Part shown: positions 1 to 4,720 of the stretch, piece after piece | Layout of the letters: every line of letters begins with the position of its first letter | Numbering within the stretch: position 1 is the stretch's first letter | Source of the DNA: Xanthobacteraceae bacterium | GTDB lineage: Bacteria > Pseudomonadota > Alphaproteobacteria > Rhizobiales > Xanthobacteraceae | Direction: 5' to 3' | Length of the DNA stretch: 6,734 nt | Assembly: GCA_030043175.1 (NCBI GenBank) | Contig: JASHYD010000582.1 | Span: 1-6,734, forward strand | Made by a program: the position numbers and the translations under genes | Notes under the pieces: generated by a model | Seen by the model: the letters and a program-made list of their open reading frames with translations, nothing else | Databases searched by the model: none | What the model was told of the DNA's origin: nothing

Positions 1-149
1 TCTTGACGTTAGCGACGCATTTCAGGTGCCAGCCGAGCTTCTCGGCTCGTGCCCTCAGAGCGGTTCGCCCCGCCTTCATCTTTTTGTCGTGGGCCTTCTT
101 GTCTTCGCCCTCGGTAAGCGTGGCTGGGGGGCGGCGGGCTCCGGTTCAT
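1..149 (-). CDS. Partial unknown gene, start out of frame with body
   Basis: Function not recognised. On the minus strand the frame from 79 down to 2 is open with good high-GC codon choice. It encodes a basic stretch starting MKAGRTALRARAEKLGW from an ATG at 79-77, and leaves the window at the left edge. That frame extends upstream through residues such as TEGEDKKAHDKK but reaches a stop without an ATG, GTG or TTG. An ATG at 149-147, three bases after the stop of the 97-aa gene, opens a different frame (MNRSPPPP). Removing one base from the six-G run at 126-131 (C on the coding strand) would join the two frames. So the gene may start at 149 and be frameshifted, carry a sequence error, or simply start at 79, where the ribosome site is weak. 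Only a fragment is visible. Confidence 0.4.
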
Positions 150-152
150 CGC

Positions 153-446
153 CTACGTCATCATCAGCGCGAAAGCTTTTTTGGCCTTGACCGCCTTCTT
201 GGGTTCCTGCTTGGCTGCTTTAACCCACTCTGCCGCTTCTTGTGCGTCAACAGCTCTTTCAAATTCATACCTTCGAGCTGCCCTATTGAGATCGTCAGCG
301 GTAATGCCGAGTTTCCGCATCACCTCAACAATCCGATAAGTGCACTCATCCCTGTCCTTGTCTTGAAGTGCATCGACCAGGGCGTCGGTCAAAAAGACGG
401 AAAGTGGCCCACAACCGATGATGAGCTTCTCATCTGCTGGAAACAT
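153..446 (-). CDS. 97-aa hypothetical protein of the integrated element
   Basis: I do not recognise the family. The ATG at 446-444 is chosen because GGAG lies 8 nt upstream (458-455). A longer reading from 569 would begin inside one of the 16-bp palindromes and run through AT-rich, promoter-like DNA, so it is unlikely. The product starts MFPADEKLIIGCGPLSVFL. Residues about 15-65 look mostly helical and charged (DALQDKDRDECTYRIVEVM, then KLGITADDLNRAARRYEF). A lysine-rich tail follows (KQEPKKAVKAKKAF), which might contact nucleic acid. There is no signal peptide or membrane segment. It lies downstream of the integrase on the same strand but has its own AT-rich upstream region, so it is probably transcribed separately. 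It is followed after 3 nt by the next ORF, suggesting an operon running out of the window. Confidence 0.6.
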   Translation of the reverse strand: MFPADEKLIIGCGPLSVFLTDALVDALQDKDRDECTYRIVEVMRKLGITADDLNRAARRYEFERAVDAQEAAEWVKAAKQEPKKAVKAKKAFALMMT

Positions 447-476
447 GAAAGTCGCTCCGTTCGCTGATCGAACAGA

Positions 477-491
477 GTTATTAATAATAAC
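477..491. promoter_or_regulatory. AT-rich perfect palindrome in leader of 97-aa gene
   Basis: GTTATTA-A-TAATAAC is a perfect 7+1+7 inverted repeat, 31-45 nt upstream of the ATG at 446. It falls just downstream of the proposed -10 box, where a repressor could block transcription. Operator function is inferred from symmetry and position only. Confidence 0.35.
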
Positions 492-512
492 GTGGGAACG
501 AGAAACCGTTAG

Positions 513-541
513 AATATAAATTCGACGCTGATATCCGATAA
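513..541 (-). promoter_or_regulatory. Candidate sigma70-type promoter for the 97-aa gene
   Basis: Read on the minus strand, TTATCG (541-536) and TATATT (518-513) are separated by 17 bp. The -10 box is good and the -35 box is poor (TTGACA expected). The predicted start near 505 gives a leader of about 60 nt to the ATG at 446. The surrounding 460-600 segment is much more AT-rich than the neighbouring genes. Confidence 0.35.
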
Positions 542-562
542 CATTTTGTTTTGGCAGGAAAA

Positions 563-641
563 TATCCATTTGTGGATAGAAAGTATCCGTTTATGGATAA
601 TCCAGCTTGTTAAGTCACATCGGATTATCCATTTTTGGATA
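563..641. repeat. Three 16-bp palindromes, TATCC-N6-GGATA, phased at 21 bp
   Basis: Copies are at 563-578 (TATCCATTTGTGGATA), 584-599 (TATCCGTTTATGGATA) and 626-641 (TATCCATTTTTGGATA). Each is an inverted repeat of TATCC/GGATA, and the copies differ from one another at only one or two central positions. Start-to-start distances are 21 and 42 bp, about two and four helical turns, so all copies face the same side of the DNA. The third overlaps the stop codon of the integrase. The array ends about 22 bp upstream of the proposed -35 box of the 97-aa gene. The likely role is operator sites for a regulator of the element, or arm-type sites for the integrase. On the minus strand the copies also read as one-mismatch DnaA boxes (consensus TTATCCACA), so an origin-like role is a weaker alternative. 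Confidence 0.7.
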
Positions 642-1809
642 AGCCGGCTCGTATAGCCACGATATTATCTGTCGGATTCGCGATCCGCTCGACCAGCGCG
701 GCCAGTGATTCGAAGGCGTGTTTCTTCTCGACGTGGTAGGCGTACCGGTCATATACACCGCGTATCCCGCCGATCGTGTGGGCCAGGCAGCGTTCGGCGA
801 TGTCCGAATCGACTCCAGCACGCGACATCAGCGAACGTGCTGTGCGCCGCAAATCATGGAGGCGCCAGCCGGTGATGCCAGAGGCCTCGTCGAAGCGGGC
901 CTTCAGTTTGGCGAAGTTGTTGGTGGCGACGCGCCCAGTAAGAGTGAACACGCACGGTCCTAATATTGGCTGCTCGTCAATGATTGCCCTTGCGGCCGAC
1001 GATAACGGAACGACATGTTCGAGCTTCGCCTTCATCCTGGCCGCCGGGATGATCCAGTCGCCGTTGGATAACTCTTCCCGGGCCATCTCGGCGGCTTCCG
1101 AACGCCGCGTGGCTGTCAGCAGCAGGAACCGCACCAGATATCCATACGGGCCTGGAAACGTCACTGCGGCCTTCCAGACGGCCTTTAGCTCGTCGTCGGA
1201 CAGAACTCGGTCCCGAGCGTATTCTCGAGGCTTTACTCTCGCCATGCCGCGCCGGATCGGCGTCAGGAAGTCATCGTTTCCGCTCGCGTGCCAGTTGAAC
1301 AGCCTCGACAGGATCGCCAGCACGGCTTGCGCCCGATAAGGTCCGTTGTTCTCCTCGACATGATCGAGAAGGCGGACGATTTCACTGCGCTTGATGGAAT
1401 CGATTGGACGGCTGCCGAGCCTCGGATAGATCAGCTTCTCTAGGACACGGGAGCGCTCACCCCTAGTCCGCAGTTTGACGGCCTCGCGCTTAAGGTAGTC
1501 CTTGGCGATAGCTTCCAGGGTTGAATCTGCGGCGGCCTGTACCTTTCGCTTTTCCTTGAGCGGATTCCCTCCGCGGGCGACGTCCCCGAGGACTGCCTTC
1601 GCTTCTCGGCGCGCCTCCTGAAGGTTCAAGCCGTCCTTAAGGCTCATGCGCCACGATTTCCCATCGGCGCGATACTGGATGACGTATGACCTGTGACCCT
1701 TCGCCGTCACCATGAGGCCGAAGTTGCCTTCCCAATAGGTGACGCGGTCTCGCCCAGGCTCGGGCAATGGCGGATTGGCGACGAAGCAAGGTGTCAGCTT
1801 ATGCTTCAT
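625..1809 (-). CDS. int: P4-type tyrosine recombinase/integrase
   Basis: Cuts and rejoins DNA at attachment sites to integrate or excise a mobile element. The product is 394 aa from the ATG at 1809; a TTG two codons earlier (1815) is in frame, but AGGA at 1820-1817 is spaced 7 nt from the ATG. Numbering from the ATG: residues about 20-90 match the N-terminal DUF4102 arm-binding domain of P4-like integrases (GLMVTAKGHRSYVIQYRADG, then LNLQEARREAK); about 95-195 are the SAM-like core-binding domain; about 203-370 the catalytic domain. Catalytic residues visible are Arg235 (TATRRSE), Lys260 (RMKAKLEHVVPLS), His318 and Arg321 (HDLRRT), His344 (CLAHTIGG) and Tyr353 (GVYDRY). Length and all six residues are normal, so it should be active. 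It diverges from marC with a 152-bp gap that probably holds one attachment junction. Its TAA stop lies in the third 16-bp palindrome. Confidence 0.95.
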   Translation of the reverse strand: MKHKLTPCFVANPPLPEPGRDRVTYWEGNFGLMVTAKGHRSYVIQYRADGKSWRMSLKDGLNLQEARREAKAVLGDVARGGNPLKEKRKVQAAADSTLEAIAKDYLKREAVKLRTRGERSRVLEKLIYPRLGSRPIDSIKRSEIVRLLDHVEENNGPYRAQAVLAILSRLFNWHASGNDDFLTPIRRGMARVKPREYARDRVLSDDELKAVWKAAVTFPGPYGYLVRFLLLTATRRSEAAEMAREELSNGDWIIPAARMKAKLEHVVPLSSAARAIIDEQPILGPCVFTLTGRVATNNFAKLKARFDEASGITGWRLHDLRRTARSLMSRAGVDSDIAERCLAHTIGGIRGVYDRYAYHVEKKHAFESLAALVERIANPTDNIVAIRAGLSKNG

Positions 1810-1816
1810 TTTCAAT

Positions 1817-1827
1817 TCCTTCCCTCC
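1817..1827 (-). promoter_or_regulatory. Ribosome binding site of the integrase
   Basis: On the minus strand GGAGGGAAGGA precedes the gene. AGGA (1820-1817) is 7 nt from the ATG at 1809 but only 1 nt from the alternative TTG at 1815, which favours the ATG start. Confidence 0.6.
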
Positions 1828-1864
1828 GGTCAGCGGCGGGTCAGCACACTTTTGTACATCGTCC

Positions 1865-1885
1865 GGAAATGGAAGGAAATGGATA
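1865..1885. repeat. GGAAATGGA direct repeat ending in a palindrome half-site
   Basis: GGAAATGGA occurs at 1865-1873 and 1875-1883. The second copy runs into AAATGGATA (1877-1885), identical over 9 bp to the minus-strand right half of the palindromes at 563-578 and 626-641. It lies upstream of the integrase start and just before the proposed marC -35 box. Possible roles are an integrase arm site or a half-operator. Confidence 0.35.
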
Positions 1886-1888
1886 GTG

Positions 1889-1918
1889 TTGGAATATGCC
1901 TCTGCTGCAGCGTATTCT
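1889..1918 (+). promoter_or_regulatory. Candidate promoter for marC
   Basis: TTGGAA (1889-1894) and TATTCT (1913-1918) are separated by 18 bp, predicting a start near 1925 and a leader of about 37 nt to the ATG at 1962. It is a plausible sigma70-type match with no supporting data. If the element junction lies left of 1889, this promoter is resident; if it lies to the right, the element supplies it. Confidence 0.35.
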
Positions 1919-1961
1919 GCCTATCACGAGGAATTCGTCCAACGGAAAGAAACCATTTGAA

Positions 1962-2594
1962 ATGCTTCCGCTCGAATATCTCATCTCCGCGGCCGTCACC
2001 CTCTTCGTGGTGGTTGACCCGATCGGCCTCGCGCCGACCTTTCTGTCTGTGACGACCGGATTTCCCGATGTCGCACGCCGCACCGTGGCGCTGCGTGCGA
2101 CCGCTATCGCGGGTGCGATCCTCGCGGGCGCTGCCTTGATCGGCGACTGGCTGCTCCGCCAGCTTGGCATCACGCTGCCGGCGTTCCGCATCGCCGGCGG
2201 GCTTCTCCTATTCTCGATCGCGTCCGAAATGGTCCTGGGCGTGCGCATCGAGCGGCAGTCCCGCGACGCCGAGCAGGCGTGTGAGGAGCACGTGCGCGAC
2301 ATCGCGGCATTCCCGCTCGCAACCCCGCTGCTGGCGGGCCCCGGCGCCCTCACCGCCACGGTGCTGCTGGCCGGCCAAGCCGCGTTCCGACCGCTCTACC
2401 TTGTGAGCCTGGTCGGCGTGATCGTGGCCATGGTGGTCCTTTGCCTGGTGGTGTTTCGGCTCGCCACCCGACTCGGAACGGCGCTCGGCACGACCGGCAG
2501 CACGCTGCTGTCGCGGCTTCAGGGGGTGCTGTTGGCGGCGCTTGCCGTGCAATACGTCATTGACGGCCTGCGGGCGGTGCTGGGCAATCAGTAA
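1962..2594 (+). CDS. marC: MarC-family integral inner-membrane protein
   Basis: A 210-aa member of the MarC/UPF0056 family, whose biochemical role is unsettled; the old link to multiple antibiotic resistance in E. coli has not held up. The ATG at 1962 is chosen because family members begin a few residues before the first hydrophobic helix (here LEYLISAAVTLFVVVDPIGL). The ATG at 1896 would add 22 unlikely residues. Family features: DPIGLAPTFLSVT in helix 1 (residues 19-31), hydrophobic segments at about 45-62 and 73-94, the conserved FPLATPLLAGPGALTATVLL in the second half (117-136), and helices at about 145-168 and 184-204. About six membrane spans are expected, matching the family. Length is normal. 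It stands alone, with its own promoter candidate and a terminator overlapping the stop codon. Confidence 0.9.
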   Translation: MLPLEYLISAAVTLFVVVDPIGLAPTFLSVTTGFPDVARRTVALRATAIAGAILAGAALIGDWLLRQLGITLPAFRIAGGLLLFSIASEMVLGVRIERQSRDAEQACEEHVRDIAAFPLATPLLAGPGALTATVLLAGQAAFRPLYLVSLVGVIVAMVVLCLVVFRLATRLGTALGTTGSTLLSRLQGVLLAALAVQYVIDGLRAVLGNQ

Positions 2595-2616
2595 CCCCCA
2601 GCGGAGCTGGGGGTTT
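2593..2616 (+). terminator. Intrinsic terminator of marC overlapping its stop codon
   Basis: AACCCCCAGC (2593-2602), loop GGA, then GCTGGGGGTT (2606-2615) form a perfect 10-bp stem that begins inside the TAA stop. Only TTT follows, so termination may be incomplete despite the strong stem. Confidence 0.7.
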
Positions 2617-2627
2617 GAGGGGAACCG

Positions 2628-2685
2628 CCAAAAGCGGTTATACCAAAAGCGGTTATACCAAAGCGGTTATACCAAAGCGGTTATA
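2628..2685 (+). repeat. Four-copy tandem repeat, CC(A)AAAGCGGTTATA
   Basis: Two 15-bp units (2628-2642 and 2643-2657, CCAAAAGCGGTTATA) are followed by two 14-bp units (2658-2671 and 2672-2685, CCAAAGCGGTTATA). Units differ only in the length of the A-run. The first unit is part of a small inverted repeat, AACCGC (2623-2628) with GCGGTT (2634-2639). It lies 12 nt after the marC terminator and does not read as protein in any convincing frame. It resembles a minisatellite able to change copy number by slippage. Confidence 0.8.
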
Positions 2686-3096
2686 AAGGAATCTGGGACA
2701 AAGGATGGGAGTGAGGACGAGAGCTTCCGTTGCGGCTGATCCAACTGCTTATCCGCCATCTCCTGATTCTTGATGTAGGGCAAATCATCTCCTCATTCCG
2801 TCCTACGGGTCGAGACGATGTAGCCCCAGAATTTCTGGCGCCGAAAATTCCGCACCTTGCATTCCACATTCTGCGCAATCCAGGCTCTTCCCTTTCAGAT
2901 ATCCGATCCCCTCCCGCCATTGAATATTTCGGCGGGATCGAGATCCTATGATTCGTGATCCTACTCTCGCAGAGAACTGCCTCTATGGCTCCGGCAGAGC
3001 AGGAGGCTCAGTGTGAGTGCAATGCCTTGCCGCGGGACTTGTGGTTGCGTCCCGCTCAGCCCGCGCTCCGGTCAAAGCAGTGCGCGTTCGAACCTC
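2686..3096. other. Intergenic region without a convincing gene
   Basis: Open frames here have poor codon use, no ribosome sites and no recognisable product. Symmetric elements visible are an interrupted 22-bp palindrome (2829-2850, GAATTT and AAATTC around GGCGCC), a 6-bp stem CCCGCC/GGCGGG with a 12-nt loop (2913-2936), and a 7-bp stem GCGGGAC/GTCCCGC with a 10-nt loop (3032-3055). The last lies about 40 nt beyond the ssb stop and may end or stabilise that message, but no T-run follows it on the minus strand. Confidence 0.5.
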
Positions 3097-3597
3097 TCAA
3101 AATGGCACTTCATCGTTCATGTCGTCGCCCATTCCGGCGCCTGCCAAAGCGGGCTGGCGCGCCGGGCTGCGACTGCCGAGCGATCCGAAATTGGAGCCGC
3201 TGTCGTCGAAATCTCCGCCGGCGCTGCCACCACCGGCGCCCGCGCGATCCAGCATGGTCAGCTGGCAGCTGAAGCCCTGCAGTACCACCTCGGTGGTATA
3301 GCGGTCCTGACCCTGCTGATCCTGCCATTTTTTCGTCTGCAACTGGCCCTCGACGTAGACCTTCGCACCTTTTTTCAGATACTGCTCGGCGATCTTGGCG
3401 AGATTCTCGTTAAAGATCACCACGCGGTGCCACTCGGTGCGATCCCGCCGCTCGCTGGTCATCTTGTCGCGCCAGGTCTCCGTAGTCGCCAAGCGGAGAT
3501 TGACGATAGGCCGGCCATCCTGCGTGCGACGGATTTCGGGATCGGCACCGAGATTGCCGATGAGGATGACCTTATTGACGCTGCCGCTGCCTCCCAT
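3097..3597 (-). CDS. ssb: Single-stranded DNA-binding protein SSB
   Basis: Binds and protects single-stranded DNA in replication, recombination and repair, normally as a tetramer. The product is 166 aa from the ATG at 3597-3595, with GGAG 7 nt upstream. An in-frame ATG at 3645 would add 16 residues not typical of SSB. The OB-fold covers about residues 6-117, starting VNKVILIGNLGADPE. Trp42, Trp56 and Trp91 match the base-stacking tryptophans of E. coli SSB, in the contexts ETWRDK, TEWHRVVIFNE and KKWQDQ. YTTEVVLQGF closes the fold. A short glycine/serine-rich linker (118-155) leads to the acidic protein-docking tip DDMNDEVPF, so the protein is complete. It diverges from uvrA, and a LexA box lies about 375 bp upstream of its start; SOS control is plausible but distant. 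I see no clear promoter in 3598-3735. Confidence 0.96.
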   Translation of the reverse strand: MGGSGSVNKVILIGNLGADPEIRRTQDGRPIVNLRLATTETWRDKMTSERRDRTEWHRVVIFNENLAKIAEQYLKKGAKVYVEGQLQTKKWQDQQGQDRYTTEVVLQGFSCQLTMLDRAGAGGGSAGGDFDDSGSNFGSLGSRSPARQPALAGAGMGDDMNDEVPF

Positions 3598-3735
3598 ATC
3601 CGTTCTCCATTGCACCGGATGACACCGTTTCAGTGATGCTGACACCCTGCCCCTACGAGTGAAGGCGGTCAGGTAAATCTAAGTCGCAATGCGATTTCCG
3701 CTCCAGGCGCTCCAGTTTCTCTACCGCTTTTTTTT

Positions 3736-3765
3736 CGCTACCGGTCTTTCCGCTACCGGTCTTTG
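3736..3765. repeat. 15-bp tandem duplication CGCTACCGGTCTTT
   Basis: CGCTACCGGTCTTTC (3736-3750) is directly repeated as CGCTACCGGTCTTTG (3751-3765). Each holds the palindrome ACCGGT. A run of eight T (3728-3735) precedes it. A similar CTACCG just before the T-run may be a third, decayed unit. It abuts the 16-bp repeats at 3767. Confidence 0.75.
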
Positions 3766-3766
3766 C

Positions 3767-3862
3767 ACCCTGCGACGGGCGCACTCTGCGAGGGGCGCGC
3801 CCTGCGACAGACAGACCATGCGACAGACAGACCATGCGACAGACGCACCCTGCGACAAAGCC
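3767..3862. repeat. Six tandem 16-bp units, core ACC(C/A)TGCGACAGACGC
   Basis: Units start at 3767, 3783, 3799, 3815, 3831 and 3847, each exactly 16 bp. Examples are ACCCTGCGACGGGCGC (unit 1), ACCATGCGACAGACAG (unit 4) and ACCCTGCGACAAAGCC (unit 6). All keep an almost invariant TGCGA core; the last four bases vary. A decayed seventh unit may follow at 3863-3878. The repeats lie between ssb and the LexA box, upstream of ssb. The 16-bp period matches neither codons nor DNA helix turns, so an unstable minisatellite is the simplest reading. Confidence 0.8.
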
Positions 3863-3972
3863 TACCGCGACGCGAGCGCCACGATCGCCGCTGAGAGCGT
3901 TACCCACAGCTTTGCCCGTGGACAGGTAAACCCTGATGGCCGACGGACAATTGCGACATTGCAGCCAGCCAT

Positions 3973-3987
3973 GTTCTTCGTTTGTTC
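3973..3987. promoter_or_regulatory. LexA (SOS) box, GTTC-N7-GTTC
   Basis: GTTCTTCGTTTGTTC matches the direct-repeat SOS box of Alphaproteobacteria, GTTC-N7-GTTC (GAAC-N7-GAAC on the other strand). It sits between divergent ssb and uvrA, where SOS control is expected. The distances are long, about 375 bp to ssb and 733 bp to uvrA, and two rightward terminators lie between the box and uvrA. I cannot assign clear -35/-10 elements overlapping it. Confidence 0.65.
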
Positions 3988-4117
3988 TTATCACCGACGA
4001 TCGCCCGAGGCAAGTGGGCACCATGAGTCGTCTGGTTCCTTGAATTTTGGCACGCGTGGTAAGGCCGCGGCCGAAATTAGGCAATTAAGAGGAGTGCCAT
4101 AAAGTTAATCCTGTCTT

Positions 4118-4145
4118 CTGTTGCCCTACGGTGACAGCTTTTTTT
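4118..4145 (+). terminator. Intrinsic terminator with T7 tract
   Basis: CTGTTGCC (4118-4125), loop CTAC, then GGTGACAG (4130-4137) form an 8-bp stem with two G-T pairs, followed by C and seven T (4139-4145). It reads rightward. No protein gene ends just upstream, so it may end a short RNA beginning near the LexA box, or attenuate transcription toward uvrA. Confidence 0.6.
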
Positions 4146-4209
4146 GGGTCGGCGAACTAACATGCCGCCCCAACGGACAACGAGTCAGACGGAATTCGTA
4201 GTGAGCAGG

Positions 4210-4428
4210 ATGTTGGTGGTCGCAAATTCTGTTGCTGCAGGCGCGCTGGCCTTGTTTTGCACGTGCGCGGCCGCTGCCGATTTGACAGGGCTCCCGCCTC
4301 CCCTCGTGATGCCGATCTCCTGCTGGAGCGGATTGGATGTGAATGGCGTAAGGAGCGGCGAGGCGGGCCCGTTGAGAGGCGGCACGAGCTCTGATTATGC
4401 GCCGGGAAGCCCGTTCGGTCATTGGTGA
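4210..4428 (+). CDS. Short secreted protein, likely outer-membrane-protein remnant
   Basis: 72 aa from the ATG at 4210, or 75 aa from a GTG at 4201 that has GGAA at a better distance; the start is uncertain. Residues about 3-23 (VVANSVAAGALALFCTCAAAA) form a signal peptide with likely cleavage before ADL. The following ADLTGLPPPLVMPISCWSG and LDVNG resemble the first residues of mature Omp25/Omp31-type beta-barrel proteins of Rhizobiales, where a proline-rich stretch leads into an aromatic first strand. The rest of the barrel is missing: about 45 residues later the frame stops at TGA, shortly before a strong terminator. It is either a truncated omp gene or a small secreted protein with a borrowed leader. 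The Omp resemblance is from pattern, not a search. Confidence 0.4.
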   Translation: MLVVANSVAAGALALFCTCAAAADLTGLPPPLVMPISCWSGLDVNGVRSGEAGPLRGGTSSDYAPGSPFGHW

Positions 4429-4450
4429 GCTGGGGGCTCACGCTGAGGAG

Positions 4451-4486
4451 AAAGGGCCGGCAATCCAGCCGGCCCTTTCGGTTTTT
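4451..4486 (+). terminator. Strong intrinsic terminator before uvrA
   Basis: AAAGGGCCGGC (4451-4461) pairs perfectly over 11 bp with GCCGGCCCTTT (4468-4478) around loop AATCCA; CGG and five T (4482-4486) follow. It reads rightward, starting 22 nt after the TGA of the short secreted ORF. It should insulate uvrA from transcription arriving from the left, implying a uvrA promoter within 4487-4720. Confidence 0.8.
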
Positions 4487-4720
4487 ATAGTCATTGCTAC
4501 AAAGGCTAAAGGTGGCAACGCCGCATTTGCGGACACATCGAAAAGTCGGGTAAGCGAAGGTCGCGCCACGACTTGTCCACATCCCCGGCACCCAGCGGGC
4601 ATCCACGGCGCCCTGCCCTGGCGAAACCGGCCGGCACCCACTAGGTTGGACACACCGGGGGTCGCCGGCCCGAGTTCTTGTACGACCGCCTGACACAGCA
4701 TTCGAGCGGATGCCGGAAAC

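Noticed and set aside
3..467. Plus-strand open frame of 154 codons at the left edge
   Set aside because: It overlaps the better supported minus-strand genes, has no ribosome site, and its product looks like antisense of high-GC coding DNA.
447..569. Longer N-terminus for the 97-aa protein starting at 569
   Set aside because: The start codon would lie inside an operator-like palindrome and the extra 41 codons cover AT-rich promoter-like DNA; GGAG supports the ATG at 446.
776..1339. Plus-strand open frame opposite the integrase
   Set aside because: Antisense shadow of a gene with all catalytic motifs intact.
1896..1961. Longer MarC start at 1896
   Set aside because: The extra 22 residues overlap the promoter candidate and do not resemble MarC N-termini.
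1841..2359. Minus-strand open frame overlapping marC
   Set aside because: Ser/Arg-rich antisense shadow with no family features.
3013..3636. Plus-strand open frame of 207 codons opposite ssb
   Set aside because: Antisense of a clear SSB with complete OB-fold and acidic tip.
3767..3862. CRISPR array
   Set aside because: Units are contiguous 16-bp tandem repeats with no unique spacers and no cas genes nearby.
4043..4062. Sigma54-like -24 element TTGGCACG
   Set aside because: The matching -12 TTGC element is absent at the required spacing.
3653..4102. Open frames on both strands across the ssb-uvrA repeat region
   Set aside because: They run through the tandem repeats and LexA box, lack ribosome sites and show no recognisable domains.
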